A DNA stretch of 64,000 nt from assembly GCF_004345615.1 (NCBI RefSeq), contig NZ_SLWK01000003.1:248001-312000 (forward strand). Reading direction: 5' to 3'. Origin of the DNA: Natronoflexus pectinivorans (lineage in GTDB: Bacteria; Bacteroidota; Bacteroidia; Bacteroidales; Marinilabiliaceae). Below the pieces are notes generated by a model. The model was not told the DNA's origin. It did no database searches and worked only from the letters and a program-made list of their open reading frames with translations. Within the stretch, counting starts at the first letter, position 1. Every line of letters begins with the position of its first letter. Shown one piece after another: positions 26,154-35,426 of this stretch. Position numbers and translations under genes: made by a program.

Positions 26154-26170
26154 TTTTTGTATTGGAAAGT
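26154..26170 (+). repeat. Right attachment repeat (attR-like copy of the mnmE tail)
   Basis: A perfect 17-bp copy of 17621-17637. In the matching frame it still reads FCIGK followed by a stop codon, as if it were a displaced mnmE 3' end. It marks the right boundary of an 8.5-kb segment. Confidence 0.8.
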
Positions 26171-26252
26171 GAGTGAGACCCACTTTCCAGAAGCGAAGCG
26201 CACTGGAAAATGATGGTCGAACTCATCCCGATGAGCTCAGCGAAATCGGGAT
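26164..26252. repeat. Two adjacent palindromes at the island's right edge
   Basis: GGAAAGTG (26164-26171) pairs with CACTTTCC (26181-26188), and ATCCCGAT (26225-26232) with ATCGGGAT (26245-26252). The first overlaps the attR-like repeat. The second belongs to the TCCCG/CGGGA intergenic family also found near 14880 and 36842. Confidence 0.55.
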
Positions 26253-26275
26253 AAGGATATAACGCAAAAAAGAAT

Positions 26276-27955
26276 CTATCCGTCCGTTACACACCCCTCG
26301 GATGCCGAACTTACCGAACGGCGAAACTTTTTGAGAATTCCAATTAGTTCAGAACCTTCAGTTCGTTTCCAACTTTTTCGTCTTTCTGCAATCTCCTCCT
26401 CTGAGAGATCAACCGAGATACTGTTTTTGGTAATATCGATAATTATTTTGTCCCCATTTTTCAGGAGACCAATCACTCCGCCTTCGTATGCCTCGGGGGT
26501 TATATGGCCAACAACAAAACCATGAGAGCCACCGGAAAACCGACCATCGGTAATCAGTGCCACATCTTTGCCAAGTCCGGCTCCCATAACTGCTCCGGTA
26601 GGCTTAAGCATTTCAGGCATACCCGGACCGCCTTTGGGTCCACTGTTACGAATCACAATAACTTCACCCGGCTGAACTTCGTTTTTTATACCCTCAATGG
26701 CTGCGGCTTCATTGTCATATACTCTGGCGGGACCTTCAAAACGTTCCCCTTCCTTTCCGGTAATTTTAGCTACGGCACCTTCTTCTGCCAGATTCCCGTA
26801 TAAAATCTGCAAGTGACCGGTTTTTTTAAGCGGATTGCTTAAAGGTCTGATGATGTTCTGATTGGCAGGAAAATCAGGTAACGGTTCAAGATTTTCTCCC
26901 AATGTTTTTCCTGTTACCGTCATGCAAGAACCATCCAACAGCCCTTCTTTCAATAAAAACTTCATTACACCCGGCACTCCACCAATGTCATGCAAATCCT
27001 CCATAAGATATTTTCCGCTTGGTTTTAAATCTGCCAGGTAAGGAACTCTGTCACTAATGGTCTGGAAATCGTCAATGCTCAAAGGAACCTCAACAGCTTT
27101 TGCCATGGCAATAAGATGAATTACGGCATTGGTAGAGCCTCCTAAAGCCATAATTAACGAAATGGCATTTTCAAATGCCTTTCGTGTCATAATGTCTCGT
27201 GGCTTAATATCCTTTTCCAGAACAAGTTTGATTGCTTTGGCCAATCGTTCTGCTTCATTAAACTTTTGAGGGCTCACCGCCGGGTTAGACGAAGAGTAAG
27301 GCAGGCTCATTCCCATACATTCAATGGCCGCAGCCATTGAATTTGCAGTGTACATTCCACCACAGGCTCCTGCCCCGGGAATGCTGTGTTTTATTATGCC
27401 TTTATAGTCAAAATCGGTGATGTTTCCACGCAAACGCTCACCATATGCTTCAAAGGCCGAAACAATATTCAAGTCCTGACCTTTCCATTGCCCTTTTTTC
27501 ACCGTTCCTCCATACATCATTATGGCTGGACGGTTCAATCGGCCTAATGCAATCATGGCTCCCGGCATATTCTTATCACATCCCACAACGGGAATAACAG
27601 CATCGTAAAATTGAGCACTTACAACTGTTTCGATGGAATCGGCAATCAAATCTCTGGATGGCAAAGAATACATCATTCCGGTGGTTCCATTGGTTATTCC
27701 ATCACTCACCCCAATGGTATGAAATATTAGCCCGTACAAATCCTCCTGTCGATCGACCTCCTTTTTAACAGACGTTGCCAAATCATTCAAATGCATATTA
27801 CAGGGATTCCCTTGAAATCCGGTGCTCACAATTCCTACTTGTGCTTTTTTCTGGTCATTTTCATCCATGCCTATGGCATAAAGCATTGCCTGTGCAGCAG
27901 GCAAACTATCATCCTGGGTTATTATGCGGCTGTATTTATTAAGAATTCTTGTCAT
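26276..27955 (-). CDS. ilvD: Dihydroxy-acid dehydratase
   Basis: The 559-residue product is a full-length IlvD, which makes 2-keto acids from 2,3-dihydroxy acids in valine, isoleucine and leucine synthesis. It shows the iron-sulfur cysteines ([18 protein letters not shown] and [15 protein letters not shown]), the VGCDK block, [10 protein letters not shown] and the C-terminal [14 protein letters not shown] and [16 protein letters not shown] blocks. No other ilv or leu gene is next to it in the window. It is the first gene outside the island on the right. The ATG at 27955 gives the usual N-terminus. Confidence 0.95.
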   Translation of the reverse strand: MTRILNKYSRIITQDDSLPAAQAMLYAIGMDENDQKKAQVGIVSTGFQGNPCNMHLNDLATSVKKEVDRQEDLYGLIFHTIGVSDGITNGTTGMMYSLPSRDLIADSIETVVSAQFYDAVIPVVGCDKNMPGAMIALGRLNRPAIMMYGGTVKKGQWKGQDLNIVSAFEAYGERLRGNITDFDYKGIIKHSIPGAGACGGMYTANSMAAAIECMGMSLPYSSSNPAVSPQKFNEAERLAKAIKLVLEKDIKPRDIMTRKAFENAISLIMALGGSTNAVIHLIAMAKAVEVPLSIDDFQTISDRVPYLADLKPSGKYLMEDLHDIGGVPGVMKFLLKEGLLDGSCMTVTGKTLGENLEPLPDFPANQNIIRPLSNPLKKTGHLQILYGNLAEEGAVAKITGKEGERFEGPARVYDNEAAAIEGIKNEVQPGEVIVIRNSGPKGGPGMPEMLKPTGAVMGAGLGKDVALITDGRFSGGSHGFVVGHITPEAYEGGVIGLLKNGDKIIIDITKNSISVDLSEEEIAERRKSWKRTEGSELIGILKKFRRSVSSASEGCVTDG

Positions 27956-28155
27956 ATTGTTTTTATTTAGCTCATTATTTTAGGCAACAGTTACATTTAT
28001 TTCAACATATCGACATTAATATCTCCATAACAAAAAAAATTGAGACATTGTTGCAGTAAAAAAGGTTTTATGTCACTAAAAAACCTAATTAACAAAAATC
28101 ATTAAATTGCGAATACAATTTAATGATTCAGTTGTTCGCTTAACCAGATCTTATC

Positions 28156-28689
28156 ATGATATCAAAAACAAACAAGATTCCCGATGCATCACTATTAAAG
28201 CCCGATGAAAACAGTTTTAATTATATTGATTGTTTTCAAACCGTTGTATTAACAGAAAATAGACATGTGGATAAAACGGAGTTTATAAACATGTTTATAA
28301 ACTCCGGACCCAAATGGGGTGATTTTTTGATGTCATTGCGGGATAAAATCGTTGGAATATTTGGATTGAAAACTTCAAAAAATAATCCTAAACTCCAATC
28401 CCAAAAACAAACAGAGTATTTACCGGGCGAACAAGTTGGGATTTTTAAACTATTTGAGAAATCAGATTACGAATATCTACTTGGAGAAAATGATAAACAT
28501 TTGAATTTCCGTGTTTCAATATTGGCACTTCCCATCGAAAATGAAGGCTACAAAACGGAATTAAAAATTACCACAGCTGTGAAGTTTAACAATCTGTTTG
28601 GGAACATCTATTTTTTACCGGTTAAACTCATACACAAGCTGTTGGTGCGTTCTTCACTAAAAAACATCGTAAAAGAAATAAACACCTGA
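28156..28689 (+). CDS. DUF2867 family protein
   Basis: A 177-residue protein without clear signal peptide. It resembles DUF2867 proteins by its DFLMSLRDKIVGIFGLKT segment, the LGENDKHLNFRVSI block and the C-terminal YFLPVKLIHKLLVRSSLKNI helix. These proteins are of unknown function and sometimes fused to SDR or polyketide cyclase-like domains. It is a single-gene unit, divergent from ilvD and convergent with icd. No catalytic role is proposed. Confidence 0.65.
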   Translation: MISKTNKIPDASLLKPDENSFNYIDCFQTVVLTENRHVDKTEFINMFINSGPKWGDFLMSLRDKIVGIFGLKTSKNNPKLQSQKQTEYLPGEQVGIFKLFEKSDYEYLLGENDKHLNFRVSILALPIENEGYKTELKITTAVKFNNLFGNIYFLPVKLIHKLLVRSSLKNIVKEINT

Positions 28690-28800
28690 TTATCTACTTA
28701 TATCAATTAATAAAACAATACAATAGTTCACGTCGGTCATAAGACGGACGTGAACTAAAGAAAAAAACATGCAAAATGGTCTAAGATCTATGACCAAAAA

Positions 28801-30237
28801 TTACTGCCCTTGCCCCAGCGAATACGCTGGCTTTCCGTCAAAGATATACAAATTCTCCGTTTTTATAACGTCAATATTGTTATCAAAAGCAGCTTGCATC
28901 AGTTGAATAATATCCTGTTTGGTAATGTTTTTTTCATCTACATGTTTAAATCTGCAACGCCAATGGTCGGTGCAAAAAGTCTCGGAAAACCCATCGGGAA
29001 AAACTTTAATTCCCCTGTTTGTAATCATGCTTAACTTAACTGATGGAGTATTGATGTTTTCAAGAATCCCTGCCAGTTCATCAGCACTGGATCCGTTCCA
29101 ATGCACAAAAAGATCGACGCCCGACAGCTCTTTCTTGCGGGCAGGCTTTCTAACATACTTAGGAAGATTTAAGGCGGCATTCCCGGAAAGACTTACTGCA
29201 GCCAATTGTGAAGGTTTATTACCAAGATTCCCTATTACAGCCTCTGCAAACTCCTTAGTTCCTACTTTTTGACGACTGGTTCCTTCTTTAAATATATCGT
29301 ATGTATGAATACCGTCCTCAATGGTTTTCAGCCAGGCGTTCTGAACTTTCTCGGCCACATCAACCTGACCAATATGAACCAGCATCAGCACCGCTCCCTG
29401 CAACAAACCTGAAGGATTGGCCATATTTTGTCCCGCTCTTCGGGGGGCGGAGCCATGTATGGCTTCGAACATGGCACACTCCTCTCCTATGTTTGCAGAG
29501 CCGGCCAAACCCACCGAACCGGCAATCTGGGCAGCGACATCACTCAAAACATCACCGTACAAATTAGGCATGACTATGACATCAAAAGCCTCAGGAGTAT
29601 CAGCCATTTTCGCCGCTCCAATATCAATGATCCAATGCTCATTTTCAATGGTTGGATAGTCTTTTGCTATTTCGTCAAACACTTGGTGAAACAAACCATC
29701 GGTTTGTTTCATAATATTGTCTTTTGTGAAACATGTAACTTTTTTTCGGCCATATTGCTTTGCATATTCAAAAGCATAACGAACTATTTTCTCACATCCG
29801 GGGCGACTAATCAACTTCAAGCACTGCACAACTTCATCGGTTTGCTGATGCTCGATTCCTGCATACAGATCCTCTTCATTTTCCCTGACAATGACGATGT
29901 TCATTTGTGGATGTTTGGTTTTCACAAATGGATGCAAACTGATACAGGGACGAATGTTGGCATACAATCCTAAGAATTTCCTGGTGGTAACATTCAGACT
30001 TTTATATCCTCCCCCCTGTGGAGTGGTAATGGGAGCTTTCAGAAATATTTTATTTCTGCGAATGATGTCCCACGACTCTTTTGCAATACCGGCAGTATTC
30101 CCGGCCAGGTAAACCTTTTCACCAACTTCAATTTCATCCACTTCGATTTTTGCACCGGCTGCTCTAATGATTGCGAGTGTAGCATCCATTATTTCGGGGC
30201 CAATGCCATCCCCATTTGCAACTGTTATTCTGGTCAT
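28801..30237 (-). CDS. icd: Isocitrate dehydrogenase (NADP-type with C-terminal extension)
   Basis: The 478-residue enzyme belongs to the isocitrate/isopropylmalate dehydrogenase family. It begins ITVANGDGIGPEIMDATL, has the substrate-loop TTPQGGGYKSLNVTTRK with the Ser/Asn contacts, VIVRENEEDLYAGIEH, the metal-binding MPNLYGDVLSDVAAQIAG and EAIHGSAPRRAGQ. The final 140 residues form a separate domain like that of the longer IDHs of Thermus type. It converts isocitrate to 2-oxoglutarate in the citric-acid cycle. Its first 14 codons and the upstream region are duplicated at 34272-34314, beside the intact LysR gene. The regulator probably controls icd; that is inferred from the divergent arrangement. 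Confidence 0.88.
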   Translation of the reverse strand: MTRITVANGDGIGPEIMDATLAIIRAAGAKIEVDEIEVGEKVYLAGNTAGIAKESWDIIRRNKIFLKAPITTPQGGGYKSLNVTTRKFLGLYANIRPCISLHPFVKTKHPQMNIVIVRENEEDLYAGIEHQQTDEVVQCLKLISRPGCEKIVRYAFEYAKQYGRKKVTCFTKDNIMKQTDGLFHQVFDEIAKDYPTIENEHWIIDIGAAKMADTPEAFDVIVMPNLYGDVLSDVAAQIAGSVGLAGSANIGEECAMFEAIHGSAPRRAGQNMANPSGLLQGAVLMLVHIGQVDVAEKVQNAWLKTIEDGIHTYDIFKEGTSRQKVGTKEFAEAVIGNLGNKPSQLAAVSLSGNAALNLPKYVRKPARKKELSGVDLFVHWNGSSADELAGILENINTPSVKLSMITNRGIKVFPDGFSETFCTDHWRCRFKHVDEKNITKQDIIQLMQAAFDNNIDVIKTENLYIFDGKPAYSLGQGQ

Positions 30238-30684
30238 TTTTATAGAATTTCGAATTAAACAAACACAAATTGAGAAAATTTATTCATAAATTTTTATTTA
30301 AATTTACAATGCCATACATAAATAATATTTATGAACCACACTTAATCAATTGCGGATGTACCAGAAAGTGGTGCAAACAAACAGCATTACAAAAACTGCA
30401 GAAGAGTTACATCTCACCCTACCGGCAGTTTCAATTCAGTTAAAAAACTTTCAGGAATAGTTTGAAGTGCCATTGATTGAAATTATAAACCGGAGGATTT
30501 ATGTGACTGATTATGGCATAGAGATAGCCTCCGCCGCAGAAAAATTATCATAAGAGTATATTTTAAAACATGCCACGTATTTTCCGCGAACAAGGTTCGG
30601 CAGCTAGGCACGTTATGGAAAAAATCATTTGGGAATTGAGAGGGATAATATTATAAAAAAATTATCTGGTTTGAAGTATATTAA
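30195..30684. repeat. Left copy of the duplicated icd 5' end-lysR segment
   Basis: From within the first codons of icd to the lysR stop, this segment matches 34272-35330. The junction and first 200 nt of lysR align nearly base for base; two large internal deletions remove the middle of lysR in this copy. This copy keeps the intact icd. Confidence 0.85.
30331..30684 (+). pseudogene. Decayed LysR-family regulator (copy of the gene at 34407)
   Basis: It starts at the position of the intact ATG but is frameshifted within five codons, has an in-frame stop where the intact gene has CAG (TTTCAGGAATAG), and lacks the parts corresponding to about 34640-34960 and 35040-35285. The surviving ends align closely with the intact gene, including the final TGGTTTGAAG. 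It cannot make a functional regulator. It is divergent from icd, the ancestral position of the regulator gene. Confidence 0.88.
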
Positions 30685-30781
30685 TTCATAAAGTCGGACT
30701 TGTTATAACAAGTTTTTGTGAATTTTCATTAAAAACTTCTTTGATTTTTGTATTTTGCATAAAATACAAAACACCTTTATC

Positions 30782-31483
30782 ATGAAACAAGTAATTACAA
30801 TTTTATCAATACTGTTAATTATCGCCCTTTCATCCTGTGGCGGATCTTCCTCATCAGTTAATATAACAAAGGAGTTAATATTAAGCGACGATTTTTCAAA
30901 TGGGCTGAATAAAATGAAATGGGTGGTTGAAATCGACTCCACACCACAATCAAGGGTTTATGTTGAAAATGGTCAACTTATTACCGATACAGAGGGAGGT
31001 GTAACAGTATGGCTCAATAAAGAACTGAGTGGAAACTACATCATTGAATACCAGAGAACCGTGATGGTTGAAGACGGAATAAACGACCGTTTATCTGATC
31101 TGAATCAATTTTGGATGGCATCTGATCCAAATAATGAAAACCTCTTCACCCGATCTGGGAAATTTGAGGAATATGATGATTTATCTCAATATTATGTTGG
31201 CGTAGGAGGAAACTATAACACCACAACCAGATTCAGAAAGTATGACGGGTATGGCGAAAGGATAATTATTGAAGAAAAAAATGAACCACCCTATTTACTT
31301 GAAGCAAATACCACATATAATGTGAAAATTAAAGTAAATAATGGTAACATATCATTTTGGATGAATGATCTGTGCTATTTTGAGTATAAGGACTCGGAAC
31401 CACTCACCAGTGGTTATTTTGGTTTTCGGTCAACATGGTCACGACACCATATTGATTTCATTAATATTTATAAAATCCACTAG
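30782..31483 (+). CDS. DUF6250/YesU-like lipoprotein
   Basis: The product is 233 residues from ATG 30782, which gives the lipoprotein signal MKQVITILSILLIIALSSC (lipobox Cys at residue 19). The mature part is a concanavalin A-like beta-sandwich of the DUF6250/YesU type: NDRLSDLNQFWMASDPN, YYVGVGGNYNTTTRFRKY and GYFGFRSTWSRHHIDF are its recognisable blocks. YesU and relatives occur in rhamnogalacturonan utilisation loci, so a pectin-related binding or esterase/lyase role is likely. It precedes a PL26-like lyase by 89 nt. Both genes lie between two copies of the icd-lysR junction. Expected location is the outer face of a membrane. Confidence 0.7.
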   Translation: MKQVITILSILLIIALSSCGGSSSSVNITKELILSDDFSNGLNKMKWVVEIDSTPQSRVYVENGQLITDTEGGVTVWLNKELSGNYIIEYQRTVMVEDGINDRLSDLNQFWMASDPNNENLFTRSGKFEEYDDLSQYYVGVGGNYNTTTRFRKYDGYGERIIIEEKNEPPYLLEANTTYNVKIKVNNGNISFWMNDLCYFEYKDSEPLTSGYFGFRSTWSRHHIDFINIYKIH

Positions 31484-31572
31484 TTTCTGAAAAACCTGTT
31501 AGCCGAATTCAATAAATCATTCACTTGGGACTTCTTTCATTAAAGACGATGTACCAAACACCTCATATTTCA

Positions 31573-34269
31573 ATGAAAAAAAATAAACTTTTACCTGTGT
31601 GGATCTTATCCATTATGCTAACCAACTTCAATATTGGATTTGCAGGAAACCCAACCAAAACAGCCAACATAAATTGGCTTGATCAGTCTGCTCCATCTCA
31701 CTTTTCAGGTACCACCTTTGGTGTACCTTGGGAGCGCGGGTTAATTGAACCAGGCCAGACCTTTAAACTAATGAGTGATGAACAAACATCTCTTGATATC
31801 CAGACATGGCCATTCGCATTTTGGCCAGATGGTTCAGTCAAGTGGACTGCAGTGGCAGTTAGTCCCGGCGACCATTTGCCTGAAGATCTAAAGTTAATTG
31901 AGGATTTAAATCCGAAATACAAGAAAACCCTTAAAGTAATTGAAGATAAAAAATCAATAACCATTAAAACCGGAATAATGGAAGTTACCATTAATAAATC
32001 CGGATCAAATATTTTTGAGTCCATATCTCGGGAAGGTGTGATATCTGCAAAAAATGGACATTTGGTGGTTTTGCACCAAAACACACCTGAATTAAGTCCA
32101 GAATTCGCAGTTGTAACGACCCATTTTACGGGACAGATCAAGGATGTGTTATTGGAGCAAGACGGACCGATACGATCTGTTGTAAAACTATCAGGTATTC
32201 ATCAATCGGAAAATAATAATCAGCTCATGCCTTTTTCAGTTCGTTTGTATTTTTATGCGGGATCAGAAAATATTAGAATTATGCACTCCATTACATATGA
32301 TGGAGATGAAGAGAAAGATTTTATTCGTGGTATAGGAGTTCGTTTTGATGTTCCCATGCACAATGCTCAAATGCACGATCGGCACATTCGTTTTTCTGGA
32401 GAGAATGATGGTGTTTTTGCAGAAGCAGTTAAAGGGTTAACAGGATTACGCCGTGATCCCGGATCGGAAATTATTTCAGCTCAATTGGAGGGTCTTATGA
32501 CACCGGCTGTTGAAGAGTTTCCTGAAAGAGTGCGTCGTGGTTTGCCTTATATTGCGACTTTTGGTGATTATACCCTATTTCAATCTTCCTCAAATGCATT
32601 CAGAATAAGAAAAAGAACTGAACCGGGTCACACATGGCTAAATGCAGGTTATGGTTCCCGCTCGTCCGGAGCTGGTTTTGTAGGTTCACCCTTGGGAGGT
32701 ATAGGGTTTGGAATTAGAAATTTTTGGCAATCTTATCCTGCTCAAATCGATATACGAAAGGCAAATACCGACAACGCGCAAGTTACTTTGTGGTTATGGG
32801 CACCTGAATCAGATCCTATGGATTTGCGATTTTATCACGACGGTATGGGTATGGATACCTACGAAAAGCAATGGGAAGGTCTTGAGATCATTTATGAGGA
32901 TTATGAACCAGGTTTTGGCCGTCCCATAGGTGTCGCCAGAACCAGTGAACTGGATTTATGGGTTCCGGGTAAAACTCCCGCAAGAGAAAATTTTGCTAGT
33001 TACGCTGCCTCCGTTGCCAAACCGCCCATATTGATGGCCGATCTTCAACACATCTATGATGCAGGAGTTTTTGGTGGCTTATGGACTGTAAAAGATTCAT
33101 CTGATACAGACCCAATTAGAAATCAAATTACCGACAAGTTAGATTGGCTATTTGATTATTATAAGAAAAGCGTGGATATGCATAATTGGTATGGTTTCTG
33201 GGATTATGGTGATTTTATGCACACCTACGATTATGACCGTCATGTGTGGAGATATGATGTTGGTGGATATGCCTGGGACAATTCAGAACTTGCTACAGAT
33301 ATTTGGTTATGGTACTATTTTCTCCATTCTGGCAGAGCGGATGCATTTAGGATGGCTGAGGCCATGACACGTCACACCGGAGAAGTTGATGTTCATCACA
33401 TTGGACCATTTGCACCACTTGGATCCCGGCATAATGTTCTGCATTGGGGGTGTAGTGCCAAACAGTTAAGAATTAGCACGGTAGCTAACAGACGATATTA
33501 TTACTATCTCACAGCCGATGATCGAGTGGGAGATTTAATGGATGCTCAGATTGAGGCTCATCGGACGCTTCACGATGTGCCCCCACTTCGAAAAAGAGTT
33601 GATGTTGATTTAAGTGATCCCTCTAAAGTATTGTTAAGTTTTGGAACCGACTGGGGATCGATCGCGTCTGCCTGGCTAACCGATTGGGAGCGAAATAGGA
33701 ACAAAGCATCATACAAAAGAATTCGTAATGGAATGAAATCAATAGCCGCCCAACCTCAGGGCTTCTTTACCGGTGTTGGTATGATGGATGTTGAGACTGG
33801 AGCTTTTGAAATCTCCGATAGCGATCAAATTGTTGTTTCACATTTAAATGCCGTTTTTGGTCTGATTGAAATTGTTGCTGAACTGATTGAACTGATTGAC
33901 ATTCCTGAATTTGAAGAAGCATGGTTGCAGTATTGCAAACTCTATAATGCTTCCGATGAGGAGCAATATGCGGCATTGGGAACAGTCTCACGCAACAGGG
34001 GCCTAAGACCAGGACATTCTCGTTTAACAGCTTATGCTTCAATGAAAAAATCAGATAAAGAATTGGCTTTGCGCGCCTGGGAAGAATTCATACTTAATGA
34101 TGCTGAAAGATCTTTAAAAATACCTGAGGCTGTTGAAATAAAATCGCCTTATTCTTTAAATACAATAATTGAAGCGCCTGATATTTCTACTAATTATGCG
34201 GCTCAATGGGGACTTGCTGCTATGCAGATTTTGCGGCTTATAGATGTTAGCAAGACTTCTAAAAAATAA
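31573..34269 (+). CDS. Exo-rhamnogalacturonan lyase-like secreted protein (YetA/PL26 type)
   Basis: The ATG at 31573 gives an 898-residue protein with signal peptide (MKKNKLLPVWILSIMLTN ... FAG); earlier in-frame starts add residues before it. The N-terminal beta-domain carries TTFGVPWERGLI and WPFAFWPDGSVKWTAVAV, a signature shared with YetA-type exo-rhamnogalacturonan lyases. The middle and C-terminal parts form an alpha/alpha-barrel-like region (HNWYGFWDYGDFMHTYDYDRH, YDVGGYAWDNSEL, FAPLGSRHNVLHWGC). It probably removes unsaturated disaccharides from rhamnogalacturonan in the periplasm. Its stop codon lies 2 nt before the duplicated icd-lysR segment, so the gene fills the inserted module to its edge. 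No SusC/SusD genes are nearby, unlike a full polysaccharide locus. Confidence 0.75.
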   Translation: MKKNKLLPVWILSIMLTNFNIGFAGNPTKTANINWLDQSAPSHFSGTTFGVPWERGLIEPGQTFKLMSDEQTSLDIQTWPFAFWPDGSVKWTAVAVSPGDHLPEDLKLIEDLNPKYKKTLKVIEDKKSITIKTGIMEVTINKSGSNIFESISREGVISAKNGHLVVLHQNTPELSPEFAVVTTHFTGQIKDVLLEQDGPIRSVVKLSGIHQSENNNQLMPFSVRLYFYAGSENIRIMHSITYDGDEEKDFIRGIGVRFDVPMHNAQMHDRHIRFSGENDGVFAEAVKGLTGLRRDPGSEIISAQLEGLMTPAVEEFPERVRRGLPYIATFGDYTLFQSSSNAFRIRKRTEPGHTWLNAGYGSRSSGAGFVGSPLGGIGFGIRNFWQSYPAQIDIRKANTDNAQVTLWLWAPESDPMDLRFYHDGMGMDTYEKQWEGLEIIYEDYEPGFGRPIGVARTSELDLWVPGKTPARENFASYAASVAKPPILMADLQHIYDAGVFGGLWTVKDSSDTDPIRNQITDKLDWLFDYYKKSVDMHNWYGFWDYGDFMHTYDYDRHVWRYDVGGYAWDNSELATDIWLWYYFLHSGRADAFRMAEAMTRHTGEVDVHHIGPFAPLGSRHNVLHWGCSAKQLRISTVANRRYYYYLTADDRVGDLMDAQIEAHRTLHDVPPLRKRVDVDLSDPSKVLLSFGTDWGSIASAWLTDWERNRNKASYKRIRNGMKSIAAQPQGFFTGVGMMDVETGAFEISDSDQIVVSHLNAVFGLIEIVAELIELIDIPEFEEAWLQYCKLYNASDEEQYAALGTVSRNRGLRPGHSRLTAYASMKKSDKELALRAWEEFILNDAERSLKIPEAVEIKSPYSLNTIIEAPDISTNYAAQWGLAAMQILRLIDVSKTSKK

Positions 34270-34271
34270 TA

Positions 34272-34314
34272 CGGGGCCAATGCCATCCCCTTTTGCAACT
34301 GTTATTCTGGTCAT
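34272..34314 (-). pseudogene. Duplicated 5' fragment of icd (14 codons)
   Basis: The minus strand reads MTRITVAKGDGIGP, the start of icd with one changed residue (Asn to Lys), then the frame runs into unrelated sequence. The upstream region also matches that of icd. It is the left end of the second copy of the icd-lysR junction. Confidence 0.85.
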
Positions 34315-34406
34315 TTTTAAATATTTTGAATTAAACAAACACAAATTGAGAAAATTTATTCATAAATTTTTATTTAAATTTACAATACTACACATAAATA
34401 ATGTTT

Positions 34407-35330
34407 ATGAACTACACACTTAATCAATTACGAATATACCAGAAAGTGGTGCAAACAAACAGCATCACAAAGGCTGCAGAAGTGTTACATCTTACCCAAC
34501 CAGCAGTTTCAATTCAGTTAAAAAACTTTCAGGAACAGTTTGAAGTGCCATTGATTGAAATTATAAACCGGAGGATTTTTGTGACAGATTTTGGGAAAGA
34601 GATTGCCTCTGCCGCAGAAAAAATATTATCCGAAGTGCACGCCATAAACTATATGATGCAAGCACATAAAGGCTTGCTTACCGGAAAACTCAAATTTTCA
34701 ATTGTTTCCACAGCAAAATACGTAGCACCATTTTTTATTGTCGATTTCATTAAACAACATCAGAACGTAGAGCTATTGCTGGATGTAAAAAACAAGGCAC
34801 AGGTTATGAATAGCTTAGAACGAAATGCTGTTGATTTTTCATTGGTAAGTGTTTTGCCAATCAACCTGAACATTGAAAAAATGGGATTGATGCAAAACAA
34901 ACTTTTTGTGGTAGGAAATAACGATGAAACTTTCACCAAGAAAAAATATGACAAGAGAATATTTGAAAACATGCCACTTATTTACCGCGAACAAGGTTCC
35001 GGAACAAGGCATGTTATGGAAAAATTCATTTTGGAAAACAACCTTCCCGTCACAAAAAAAATGGTACTCACCACCAATGAAGCTGTAAAACAGGCAGTAA
35101 TAGCAGGGTTGGGCTATTCTATTATGCCCCTCATTGGTATAAAAAACGAACTTCTGAATCAACAACTACAAATCATTCCGGTGGAAGGATTCCCGATATT
35201 TTCCACATGGTATTTAATTTGGTTAAAAGATAAAAAGCTTACACCGTTAGCTTCAGCCTATTTAAAATATATCGAAAAAGAGAAGGATAATATTATAAAA
35301 AATAAATTTAACTGGTTTGAAGAGTACTAA
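34407..35330 (+). CDS. LysR-family transcriptional regulator
   Basis: A 307-residue regulator with an N-terminal winged HTH (LNQLRIYQKVVQTNSITKAAEVL, then HLTQPAVSIQLKNFQ) and a periplasmic-binding-protein-like effector domain, including YREQGSGTRHVMEKF and VIAGLGYSIMPLIGI, blocks seen in CbbR/CysB-like members. The ATG at 34407 is chosen because the upstream ATG at 34401 is ATA in the duplicate copy. In the ancestral order it was divergent from icd, so icd or another central-metabolism gene is a likely target. It now sits 4 kb away, separated from icd by the lyase module, but the copied icd promoter region still lies upstream of it, so autoregulation may persist. Confidence 0.88.
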   Translation: MNYTLNQLRIYQKVVQTNSITKAAEVLHLTQPAVSIQLKNFQEQFEVPLIEIINRRIFVTDFGKEIASAAEKILSEVHAINYMMQAHKGLLTGKLKFSIVSTAKYVAPFFIVDFIKQHQNVELLLDVKNKAQVMNSLERNAVDFSLVSVLPINLNIEKMGLMQNKLFVVGNNDETFTKKKYDKRIFENMPLIYREQGSGTRHVMEKFILENNLPVTKKMVLTTNEAVKQAVIAGLGYSIMPLIGIKNELLNQQLQIIPVEGFPIFSTWYLIWLKDKKLTPLASAYLKYIEKEKDNIIKNKFNWFEEY

Positions 35331-35426
35331 ACATAACTTCAACAAAAATGCTTTATCTTTATTCTAAATATCAGGCTATTTAAATATCAGTTTATCAATC
35401 GCTTTTTGTCGCATAAAAACATACAA

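Larger units (their letters stand above)
34272..35330. repeat. Right copy of the duplicated icd 5' end-lysR segment
   Basis: This copy keeps the intact lysR and only 14 codons of icd. With the left copy at 30195-30684 it brackets the two-gene lyase module as long direct repeats. Confidence 0.85.

Noticed and set aside
26164-26188. Terminator of the hipBST operon
   Set aside because: The stem is only 8 bp and no T tract follows on the plus strand; it overlaps the attachment repeat, so a recombination-site role is as likely.
29301-29973. Plus-strand ORFs of up to 181 codons within icd
   Set aside because: icd is a clear family member on the minus strand over this whole stretch; the plus frames have no recognisable content.
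34156-34344. A small minus-strand gene starting with an IDH-like sequence
   Set aside because: Only the first 14 codons match icd; beyond them the frame is antisense to the end of the lyase gene, so it is a duplicated fragment.
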